From NCBI GenBank assembly GCA_946631935.1, contig CAMPAP010000023.1, forward strand, positions 1-8,160: 8,160 nucleotides of DNA, read 5' to 3'. Positions within the stretch are counted from its first letter, which is position 1, and each line of letters opens with the position of its first letter. Positions 1 through 6,012 of this stretch are shown in pieces. A program made the position numbers and the translations under genes. Source of the stretch: an uncultured Lachnospiraceae bacterium (GTDB lineage: Bacteria; Bacillota; Clostridia; Lachnospirales; Lachnospiraceae). The notes under the pieces were generated by a model. The model made no database searches. It saw only the letters and a list, made by a program, of their open reading frames with translations, and was not told the DNA's origin.

Positions 1-774
1 ATGACCGAAGTTAAGGTAACCTGCAGATTTGAGCCTTCAAAGATAAATGCGGCTACTAAAGCAGAGTCAGTACCCGCCCGGAAAAAAGAAGCTGCAGAGC
101 CCAAGGGAGAACCCAAGGAATTCGGATTTGTTGCGGTAAGTGCCGGCGAAGGCCTTGCTGAGATCTTCAGAAGCCTTGGTATCGATTACGTAATAGAAGG
201 CGGTCAGACCATGAACCCTTCAACTGCGGATATTCTCGATTCCGTAGAAAAGGTTAACGCAAAGACCGTATTTGTCCTTCCCAATAATAAGAACATTATT
301 ATGGCAGCCAACCAGGCAAGGGATCTTACAACCGATAAGGATGTACTTGTGATCCCCACCAGGACAATTCCCCAGGGTATCACAGCAGCTATTAATTTTA
401 ACGAGACATCTTCCGCAGAAGCTAATGAGCAGGCTATGATGGAAGCCCTTGCAACCGTTAAGACCGGTGAGATCACCTATGCCGTAAGAGATACCAGCAT
501 TGACGGCCATGATATCAAAAAGGGCGATTATATGGGGATCGGAGACAAGACCATTCTTTCTGTGGGAACAGATATGAATACAGTCATTGAAGAGATGATA
601 TCCGCAATGGTTGATGATACATCAGAACTTATCAGTCTCTACTTCGGTTCGGATGTTGAAGAAAGCGATGCGGAAAAAGTCAAAGAACAGATTTCCGCGA
701 AATTCCCCGGTCTTGATGTGGATATTCAGAACGGCGGACAACCGGTTTATTATTACATCGTTTCTGTTGAATAA
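1..774 (+). CDS. fakA: Fatty-acid kinase catalytic subunit FakA (YloV, DhaL/DAK2 family), C-terminal part only
   Basis: This is the 3' end of a gene cut by the window start, with 257 codons visible. FakA is a cytosolic kinase that phosphorylates a fatty acid bound to a DegV/FakB carrier, giving acyl-phosphate for phospholipid synthesis. FakA proteins run about 550 aa: an N-terminal ATP-binding DhaL domain, a middle domain and a C-terminal FakB-interacting domain. Only the last is seen. Residues 1-12 look like the end of the middle domain, matching the family's 'LTDIKIENMR'-like strand, so the Met at base 1 is probably internal. Residues 13-40 are an Ala/Glu/Lys-rich linker. Residues 41-257 carry VSAGEG (46-51), GGQTMNPS (67-74) and LPNNKNI (93-99), all typical of the C-terminal domain. 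The catalytic residues lie outside the window. The TAA at 772-774 is followed by an inverted repeat and then recG, as in many Firmicutes. Confidence 0.9.
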   Translation: MTEVKVTCRFEPSKINAATKAESVPARKKEAAEPKGEPKEFGFVAVSAGEGLAEIFRSLGIDYVIEGGQTMNPSTADILDSVEKVNAKTVFVLPNNKNIIMAANQARDLTTDKDVLVIPTRTIPQGITAAINFNETSSAEANEQAMMEALATVKTGEITYAVRDTSIDGHDIKKGDYMGIGDKTILSVGTDMNTVIEEMISAMVDDTSELISLYFGSDVEESDAEKVKEQISAKFPGLDVDIQNGGQPVYYYIVSVE

Positions 775-833
775 CCCCGTCTTGAATTTTTTAAAGACTT
801 ATCAAGTGGTTTTTTTAACTATATTGCATTCAT

Positions 834-839
834 TATAAT
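834..839 (+). promoter_or_regulatory. Possible -10 element of a recG promoter
   Basis: A perfect TATAAT lies in the fakA-recG spacer. The sequence 17 bp upstream is a T-run (810-816) that matches TTGACA poorly, and there is no TG extension, so a promoter is only tentative. If it is used, transcription would start near 845-847, inside the 5' arm of the inverted repeat. A second -10-like TATATT lies at 820-825, also without a good -35. Confidence 0.35.
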
Positions 840-842
840 TAC

Positions 843-875
843 AAAGAAGGTTCAATATGAACCTTCTTTTAATTT
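843..875 (+). terminator. Inverted repeat between fakA and recG, probable intrinsic terminator of fakA
   Basis: This is a perfect 12-bp stem (843-854 pairing with 858-869) around a 3-nt loop ATA. The 3' side continues CTTTTAATTTG, a moderate U-tract. This fits a Rho-independent terminator about 70 bp after the fakA stop. The stem is not GC-rich and the U-tract is broken by AA, so partial read-through into recG is likely. The 5' arm contains an AAAGAAGG Shine-Dalgarno-like sequence, and an ATG overlaps the loop and 3' arm, so the same element could act as a translational switch for recG. As DNA it could also be a protein operator. Confidence 0.65.
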
Positions 876-883
876 GTGTATAA
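857..883 (+). CDS. Putative 8-codon leader peptide upstream of recG
   Basis: ATG at 857 is followed by seven sense codons and TAA at 881-883, encoding MNLLLICV. It has a good Shine-Dalgarno sequence (AAAGAAGG at 843-850, six bases before the ATG), whereas recG itself has none. The stop lies three bases before the recG ATG and in the same frame, a layout suited to termination and reinitiation. The Shine-Dalgarno and start codon both sit in the hairpin described above, so initiation would depend on whether it folds. This is inference from layout only. A frame this short can arise by chance, and the peptide resembles nothing I recognise. Confidence 0.3.
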   Translation: MNLLLICV

Positions 884-886
884 AAA

Positions 887-2965
887 ATGATCATTAATTA
901 TAATACTCCCGTAACAGATATAAAGGGAGTCGGACCGAAAACTGCAGAGCACTTGGGTAAACTCGGTATCATAACCATGGGAGATCTTCTTTCATATTTT
1001 CCCAGATCTTACCTTGTCTACGGCGGGCTCAAAAATATTTCCGAACTTGCAGACGATGAAATGGCTGCCGTGCGGGTCAGGGTGGATATGGTCGGAAATA
1101 TCCGCAGAGTAAAAAACAATATGTCCTTACTTACCCTGGAAGTCAGTGATGATTCCGGGAATATGGTCATAAAATATTTTAATATGCCTTTTATGGCTAA
1201 GGCAGTAAGAAAAGGCGGATATTATATCTTTCGCGGAAGAGTTGCAAAAAACGGAAGAGAAATATCCATGGTCCAGCCAAAAAAATATTCAGGTGATGAA
1301 TACAGCGCTTTATCGGGAAGCTATCAGAGTATTTACCCTCTGACCAAGGGACTTTCCAATTCCCAATTATCAAAAGCTGTGAAAAAATCTCTTGAAATGG
1401 CTGATTTTTCCGAGGATTATCTTTCCGGGGACGAAAGAGACTATCTGGGGCTTCCTGATATTAAGTGGGCTTACAGAAATATCCATGATCCGGGTTCCGA
1501 TTCGGATGCCATGCTTGCAAGAAGAAGGCTTTCGTTTGATGAGATGTTTTTCTTCGTTATGTATCTGAGGAAAAACCGTGAGCTGATAAAGGACAGGGAA
1601 AATACCTGTCCCATGGTTGAATCGGCTGAAGTCACAAGACTTATTGAAAAGCTTCCCTACAAGCTTACAAAAGGACAGACGAAAGCCTGTAAGGACATTA
1701 TCTCCGATATGACAGGAAAGCACCTGATGAACAGGCTGGTTCAGGGAGATGTCGGAAGCGGCAAGACCATTGTATCTGTGATAGCACTTTTAAATGCAGT
1801 ATCAAACGGATATCAGGGCGCACTTATGGCGCCGACAGAAGTACTTGCGGCGCAGCATTACAGAACCGTATCGGATCTTACAAAAATGTACGGTCTGCCT
1901 TTTAAAACGGTACTTTTGACAGGTGCGGTAAAAGCGTCCGATAAGAAAAAGATTTATTCGGATATCGCATCCGGAGAAGTAAATCTGATAATCGGCACAC
2001 ATGCACTTATACAGGATAATGTGGTTTATAAAAATCTCGGGCTTGTTGTTACGGATGAACAGCACAGATTCGGTGTAAGGCAGAGAGAAAACCTTGCTTC
2101 AAAGGGGGCCGGGCCTCATATCCTTGTAATGAGCGCAACTCCCATTCCAAGGACCATGGCCATCGTCCTGTACGGCGATCTGAGCATTTCCGCAATAAAA
2201 GATATGCCTGAAGGAAGAAAACCCATAAAGACCTGCGTTGTGGGTGAAAGCTACAGGCCTTCGGCAGTAAGCTTCATAAAAGAAGAGATTGGAAAAAGCC
2301 ATCAGATTTATATAATCTGTCCCATGGTTGAAGCATCCGATGAGGATGAAGCTGATCCCGAACTTAAAAATGTCATTGAATATACTGACAGGCTTAAAAG
2401 CATTCTCGGAGAAAGATACAGGATCTCTTATTTACACGGCAGGATGAAGCCCCAGGACAAAGACTTTATCCTTAGTGAATATGCAAGGGGAAATATCGAT
2501 ATTTTAGTCTCAACCACTGTTATAGAGGTGGGAGTCAATGTTCCGAATGCCACCGTCATGATGGTTGAGAATTCCGAAAGGTTCGGCCTTTCACAGCTTC
2601 ACCAGCTGAGGGGAAGAGTAGGAAGAGGCGAAAGTCAGGGCTATGCCATATTCATGACTTCAAAAAGTGATGAGAAGACCATGGAAAGGCTTGGGATCCT
2701 GGCTAAGACAAATGACGGTTTTGAGATCTCTTCACATGACCTTAAAACAAGAGGGCCGGGTGAACTGTTCGGTGTAAGGCAGAGCGGAGAACTTTCCTTC
2801 AGGGTAGCCGATATTTTTGCTGATGCGGATCTTCTTCAGAAGGCATCCGATCATGCTGACAAAATACTTGATTCGGACAGACATTTGTCTGCTCCCGAAA
2901 ATAGATCATTAAAAAACGAGCTGGAATTCTTCGGCAGAAATTATCTGGATTTCAGAACTATTTAG
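887..2965 (+). CDS. recG: ATP-dependent DNA helicase RecG
   Basis: RecG is a cytosolic superfamily 2 translocase that regresses stalled replication forks and branch-migrates Holliday junctions. The 692-aa product matches the family's usual 680-700. Residues 1-40 include a helix-hairpin-helix-like stretch (DIKGVGPKTAEHLGKLG). Residues about 60-150 form the OB-fold wedge domain that binds the branch point. Helicase motifs follow: Walker A GDVGSGKT at 287-294, the family DEQH box at 390-393, SATP at 416-419, and QLRGRVGR (motif VI) at 573-580. The RecG-specific TRG motif begins at T621-R622-G623. All key residues are intact. ATG 887 is the only reasonable start, because an in-frame TAA lies at 881 and the next in-frame Met is about 30 codons in. 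No Shine-Dalgarno precedes it, so coupling to the leader frame at 857-883 or to an A-rich site is possible. It is co-transcribed with the downstream degV-like gene. Confidence 0.97.
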   Translation: MIINYNTPVTDIKGVGPKTAEHLGKLGIITMGDLLSYFPRSYLVYGGLKNISELADDEMAAVRVRVDMVGNIRRVKNNMSLLTLEVSDDSGNMVIKYFNMPFMAKAVRKGGYYIFRGRVAKNGREISMVQPKKYSGDEYSALSGSYQSIYPLTKGLSNSQLSKAVKKSLEMADFSEDYLSGDERDYLGLPDIKWAYRNIHDPGSDSDAMLARRRLSFDEMFFFVMYLRKNRELIKDRENTCPMVESAEVTRLIEKLPYKLTKGQTKACKDIISDMTGKHLMNRLVQGDVGSGKTIVSVIALLNAVSNGYQGALMAPTEVLAAQHYRTVSDLTKMYGLPFKTVLLTGAVKASDKKKIYSDIASGEVNLIIGTHALIQDNVVYKNLGLVVTDEQHRFGVRQRENLASKGAGPHILVMSATPIPRTMAIVLYGDLSISAIKDMPEGRKPIKTCVVGESYRPSAVSFIKEEIGKSHQIYIICPMVEASDEDEADPELKNVIEYTDRLKSILGERYRISYLHGRMKPQDKDFILSEYARGNIDILVSTTVIEVGVNVPNATVMMVENSERFGLSQLHQLRGRVGRGESQGYAIFMTSKSDEKTMERLGILAKTNDGFEISSHDLKTRGPGELFGVRQSGELSFRVADIFADADLLQKASDHADKILDSDRHLSAPENRSLKNELEFFGRNYLDFRTI

Positions 2966-2981
2966 AGAGGATTAAAAACAA

Positions 2982-3848
2982 ATGTCACGAAAGATTGCCG
3001 TAGTTACAGATTCTAACAGTTCCATGTCTTTTGAGGAGGCAAAGGATCTTGGTATTTACATGATCCCAATGCCATTCTTCATCGGAGGCAAAGAATACCT
3101 TGACGGTATTGATATCACACAGGAACAGTTCTATGAGAGATTAAAGGGAGGAGAGGACATTCATACTTCACAGCCTTCCCCCGATAATGTCATGAAGATT
3201 TGGGACGAAGCCTTAAAGGAATATGACGAAGTAATACATATTCCCATGTCAAGCGGTCTTTCCGGATCCTGCGGTTCGGCATATCTTCTTGCCCAGCATT
3301 ATAATGACAAAGTACATGTAGTGGATAATCAGAGGATCTCCATCACTCTCAGACAATCCTGCATTGATGCTCTTGCTCTTATTGATAAGGGTATGACAGG
3401 AAGACAGGTCAAGGATGAACTCGAGAGAGTAAAGCTTGAGAGCAGCATATATATTATGATCGATACTCTTCATTATCTGAAAAAGGGCGGAAGACTCACC
3501 CCTGCAGCTGCCGCAATAGGAACACTTTTAAAGATCAAGCCCGTTCTTCAGATCCAGGGGGATAAACTTGATTCCTTTGCAAAGACAAGGACTGTGCAGG
3601 GCGGTAAGGAAATAATGATAAACGCCATCAAGAGTGATATGGAGAAAAGATTCGGCTGCACGGATAAATGCCATAACGTAAATCTTGCTATTGCCTATAC
3701 GGATGATCCTTCTGCAGGCGAGGAATTCTTAAAGGAAGTTGATGCCGCAATGCCCGGTTATGATATAATCGCAAGACCCCTGTCACTTTCCATCTCATGT
3801 CATATAGGTCCCGGCGCAATAGCTGTTGGGGTATCCAAATTAATTTAA
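2982..3848 (+). CDS. DegV family protein, probable fatty-acid-binding FakB-type carrier
   Basis: DegV proteins bind one fatty acid between two EDD-fold lobes and, as FakB, present its carboxyl group to FakA for phosphorylation. The 288-aa length is normal. The first strand reads KIAVVTDSNSSM (4-15). The lipid-carboxyl loop TSQPSP is at 62-67 with T62, and SSGLSGS is at 90-96 with S94; these match the Thr and Ser that contact the carboxyl in studied FakB proteins. DTLHYLKKGGRL and the C-terminal HIGPGAI (H274) are also family signatures. There is no signal peptide or membrane segment. The Shine-Dalgarno AGAGAGG (2964-2970) overlaps the recG stop, and an in-frame TAA at 2973 fixes ATG 2982 as the start. 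The 16-bp gap means co-transcription with recG. Partial fakA upstream supports a FakB role, but lipid preference cannot be read from sequence, and clostridia usually carry several DegV paralogues. Confidence 0.93.
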   Translation: MSRKIAVVTDSNSSMSFEEAKDLGIYMIPMPFFIGGKEYLDGIDITQEQFYERLKGGEDIHTSQPSPDNVMKIWDEALKEYDEVIHIPMSSGLSGSCGSAYLLAQHYNDKVHVVDNQRISITLRQSCIDALALIDKGMTGRQVKDELERVKLESSIYIMIDTLHYLKKGGRLTPAAAAIGTLLKIKPVLQIQGDKLDSFAKTRTVQGGKEIMINAIKSDMEKRFGCTDKCHNVNLAIAYTDDPSAGEEFLKEVDAAMPGYDIIARPLSLSISCHIGPGAIAVGVSKLI

Positions 3849-3891
3849 TTTTAATTGTTATTGAATTAAAAATTTCATTTCGGTTTACATA

Positions 3892-3926
3892 AAAAATCCA
3901 CTAAATATAGTGGATTTTTATTGTTT
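3892..3926 (+). terminator. Rho-independent terminator after the recG-degV operon
   Basis: A perfect 12-bp stem (3892-3903 with 3908-3919), core ATCCACTA/TAGTGGAT, closes on a 4-nt AATA loop and runs into TTTTTATTGTTT. The A-run on the 5' side makes it nearly symmetrical, so it could also stop transcription from the opposite strand. It lies 43 bp past the degV stop. Its T-tract merges with the likely -35 of the next operon. Confidence 0.88.
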
Positions 3927-3954
3927 GAAGTCTAAATATATGATAAAATATTAT
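3921..3954 (+). promoter_or_regulatory. Probable sigma-A-type promoter of the parE-parC operon (two overlapping versions)
   Basis: Version 1 is TTGTTT (3921-3926), a 17-bp spacer, then TAAAAT (3944-3949) with an extended -10 TG at 3941-3942. This predicts a start near 3956. Version 2 is TTGAAG (3925-3930), an 18-bp spacer, then TATTAT (3949-3954), predicting a start near 3961. Both are near consensus, and they sit directly after a terminator and about 100 bp before the gene. The resulting leader is roughly 100 nt. Confidence 0.65.
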
Positions 3955-3964
3955 GGCTGTTGGT

Positions 3965-4048
3965 ATGCGTGCTGAGTTTCACGTAAAACAGGCACCATTA
4001 ATGCAATTTGCGATTCAAAAGCTTATATTTTTTGCTTTTTTGTTCTAA
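3965..4048 (+). CDS. Possible short leader ORF ending in the parE ribosome binding site
   Basis: From ATG 3965 the frame encodes 27 residues, or 31 from the in-frame ATG 3953, which lies in the -10 region and before the predicted transcript start. It ends in a hydrophobic tail (LIFFAFLF). The TAA (4046-4048) overlaps the parE Shine-Dalgarno AAGGAG (4047-4052), so a translating ribosome would finish on that site. No Shine-Dalgarno precedes either ATG, and part of the frame is the parS-like site read as FHVKQ. It may be chance, and I recognise no homologue. Confidence 0.18.
   Translation: MRAEFHVKQAPLMQFAIQKLIFFAFLF
3975..3990 (+). promoter_or_regulatory. parS-like sequence (possible ParB/Spo0J binding site) in the parE leader
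   Basis: The 16 bases match the bacterial parS consensus TGTTTCACGTGAAACA at 14 positions. The mismatches are position 1 (A for T) and position 11 (A for G). The second breaks the central CACGTG to CACGTA, which may weaken ParB binding. Chance expectation for two or fewer mismatches in a window this size is about 0.002 with equal base frequencies (1129 allowed 16-mers out of 4^16, times about 8145 positions); AT-richness raises it somewhat. The site lies just downstream of the predicted transcription start. Confidence 0.35.
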
Positions 4049-4052
4049 GGAG
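4047..4052 (+). promoter_or_regulatory. Ribosome binding site of parE
   Basis: AAGGAG lies seven bases before ATG 4060, near-ideal in sequence and spacing. An in-frame TAA at 4054 rules out any longer start. The first two bases of the site are also the last two of the stop codon of the short leader frame ending at 4048. Confidence 0.85.
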
Positions 4053-4059
4053 TTAATTT

Positions 4060-5991
4060 ATGTCACCCAAAAAAGGTTTTGAAGAATATAACGAAAGCAG
4101 TATTACAGTCCTTGAAGGCCTTGAAGCTGTAAGAGTCCGTCCGGGAATGTACATCGGTTCAGTATCCACCAAGGGACTCAACCATCTTATCTATGAGATA
4201 GTAGATAACTCGGTTGATGAACATCTTGCGGGCTTTTGTGACACCATTAAGGTCACGCTTGAAAAAGACGGATCATGTACCGTATCCGATAACGGAAGAG
4301 GAATTCCCGTAGGAAGGCATGAAAAGGGAATTTCTGCAGAAAGACTTGTTCTTACTACGCTTCATGCCGGCGGAAAATTTGACAACAATGCATACAAGAC
4401 CAGCGGCGGTCTTCACGGTGTGGGTTCATCCGTTGTTAATGCGCTTTCTTCCAGATTCGATATCACAATAAAAAGAGAAGGAAATATTTACAAGGACTCT
4501 TATGAAAAGGGAGAACCGAGGGTTGAACTTGTTGACGGACTTCTTCCTTCCCAGGGAAAGACAAGGGACCATGGAACCACCATTAATTTTCTCCCCGATG
4601 ATACTATTTTTGACAGGACCAGGTTCAAGGAAGATGAAGTAAAATCCAGACTTCATGAAACAGCATATCTAAATCCCGGTCTTACCATAGAGTATTCAGA
4701 CTTAAGAGGCGAAGAGCCGGAGAATATAAGCTTTCACGAACCCGAAGGCATCGTTGGCTTTTTAAAGGATTTAAATAAGATGAAGGAGCCTGTGACGGAG
4801 ATCGTATCCATTTCAGGCGAATCCGACGGCATTCAGGTTGAGATAGCATTCCAGTATGTAAATGAGTTCCACGAAAATGTACTGGGTTTTTGTAATAATA
4901 TCTATAACTCTGAAGGCGGAACCCATCTTACAGGATTTAAGACTCAGTTCACTACAGTCATTAATTCCTATGCAAGACAGCTTGGAAATCTTAAGGATAA
5001 GGATGCCAATTTTTCCGGAACAGAAGTAAGAAACGGTATGACTGCCGTTGTTTCCATAAAGCATCCCGCACCTACATTTGAAGGCCAGACAAAAACAAAG
5101 CTTGATAACCAGGATGCATCAAAAGCTGTTGCAAAAGTAACAGGAGATGAAGTTGTAAGGTATTTTGACAGACATCTTGATGTGCTTAAGGCCGTCATAG
5201 AAAGCGCGGATAAAGCTGCCAAGATCAGAAAAGCCGAAGAAAAAGCAAGGACTAATCTTTTATCCAAACAGAAATTTTCCTTTGACTCAAACGGAAAGCT
5301 TGCTAACTGTATTTCAAAAGAAGCGGATAAATGCGAGATCTTCATTGTAGAGGGAGATTCCGCAGGCGGTTCTGCAAAGACGGCCCGTGACCGTATGTTT
5401 CAGGCAATCCTTCCCATTCGCGGAAAGATACTGAACGTTGAAAAAGCATCCATCAACAAGATACTTGAAAATGCCGAGATCAAATCAATGATCAACGCGT
5501 TTGGATGCGGTTTTTCCGAGGGCTACGGCAATGATTTTGATATTTCAAAACTACGTTATAACAAGATAATCATCATGGCCGATGCGGATGTTGACGGAGC
5601 CCATATTTCTACACTGCTTCTTACTCTTTTTTACAGGTTTATGCCGGATCTTATCTTTGAAGGGCATGTATATATAGCAATGCCTCCCCTCTACAAGGCA
5701 ATGCCTTCTAAGGGGCAGGAAGAATATCTGTATGATGACAAGGCTCTTGAAAAGTACAGGGCAAAACAAAAAGGGCCCTTTACTCTTCAAAGATACAAGG
5801 GTCTTGGTGAAATGGATCCGGATCAGCTTTGGGAGACTACTCTGGATCCTTCAAGAAGAAGGCTTAAGCTTGTGGAGATCGAAGATGCAAGGATGGCATC
5901 CGAGACAACAGAGCTTCTTATGGGTAATGATGTTCCTCCCAGAAAGACTTTCATTTACGAACATGCAAATGATGCAAATCTTGATATCTAA
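4060..5991 (+). CDS. parE: Type IIA topoisomerase B subunit, probably topoisomerase IV ParE (GyrB-like)
   Basis: This is the ATPase subunit of an A2B2 type IIA topoisomerase, acting on chromosomal DNA to unlink and relax it. At 643 aa it is a full-length short-form protein, as in Firmicutes GyrB and ParE. The N-terminal GHKL ATPase shows the catalytic Glu E46 with D49 and N50, DNGRGIPV at 77-84, and the glycine-rich GGLHGVGSS lid at 116-124. The transducer carries QTKTK at 343-347 with its ATP-contacting Lys. The TOPRIM domain has EGDSAGGSAK at 431-440 and DADVDG at 508-513, with the Mg-binding acidic residues intact. QRYKGLGEM at 577-585 helps form the DNA gate. The wording around 91-125 (ISAERLV, then AYKTSGG) matches what I recall of a second, ParE-type subunit in Lachnospiraceae. 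The dnaA/recF context of the main gyrB is absent. Family is certain; ParE versus GyrB is inferred. Residue 26 is Val, where Lys or Arg is usual in VRKRPGMY. Confidence 0.9.
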   Translation: MSPKKGFEEYNESSITVLEGLEAVRVRPGMYIGSVSTKGLNHLIYEIVDNSVDEHLAGFCDTIKVTLEKDGSCTVSDNGRGIPVGRHEKGISAERLVLTTLHAGGKFDNNAYKTSGGLHGVGSSVVNALSSRFDITIKREGNIYKDSYEKGEPRVELVDGLLPSQGKTRDHGTTINFLPDDTIFDRTRFKEDEVKSRLHETAYLNPGLTIEYSDLRGEEPENISFHEPEGIVGFLKDLNKMKEPVTEIVSISGESDGIQVEIAFQYVNEFHENVLGFCNNIYNSEGGTHLTGFKTQFTTVINSYARQLGNLKDKDANFSGTEVRNGMTAVVSIKHPAPTFEGQTKTKLDNQDASKAVAKVTGDEVVRYFDRHLDVLKAVIESADKAAKIRKAEEKARTNLLSKQKFSFDSNGKLANCISKEADKCEIFIVEGDSAGGSAKTARDRMFQAILPIRGKILNVEKASINKILENAEIKSMINAFGCGFSEGYGNDFDISKLRYNKIIIMADADVDGAHISTLLLTLFYRFMPDLIFEGHVYIAMPPLYKAMPSKGQEEYLYDDKALEKYRAKQKGPFTLQRYKGLGEMDPDQLWETTLDPSRRRLKLVEIEDARMASETTELLMGNDVPPRKTFIYEHANDANLDI

Positions 5992-6012
5992 TTTTTAAGG
6001 ATCGTTTTTGAT

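Noticed and set aside
773..816. Weak hairpin after the fakA stop (AACC/GGTT and CTTGA/TCAAG followed by seven T)
   Set aside because: The paired segments are short, interrupted by an internal loop and enclose a 16-nt loop. The inverted repeat at 843-869 is a far better terminator.
611..838. Plus-strand open frame running from inside fakA into the spacer
   Set aside because: Most of it overlaps fakA in another frame, it has no ribosome binding site and its tail is low-complexity spacer translation.
849..863. Palindrome core GGTTCAATATGAACC considered as a LexA (SOS) box controlling recG
   Set aside because: The Firmicutes LexA box has GAAC on the left and GTTC on the right; here the order is reversed, so the match fails. 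Another repressor operator cannot be excluded.
875..883. TGTGTATAA, the reverse complement of TTATACACA, a perfect match to the DnaA box pattern TTATNCACA
   Set aside because: It is a single isolated 9-mer with one free position; about 0.25 such matches are expected by chance in this window, more in AT-rich DNA. There is no cluster of boxes and no dnaA nearby.
1370..2302. Minus-strand open frames of 67-117 codons opposite recG
   Set aside because: All lie inside the intact recG reading frame with no start signals.
3849..3871. AT-only inverted repeat TTTTAATT / AATTAAAA just after the degV stop
   Set aside because: Eight A-T pairs with a 7-nt loop in very AT-rich DNA is expected by chance and would be unstable; the true terminator follows at 3892.
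4968..5345. Minus-strand open frame of 125 codons opposite parE
   Set aside because: It overlaps the conserved transducer/TOPRIM junction and its Ser/Leu-rich content is the usual antisense shadow.
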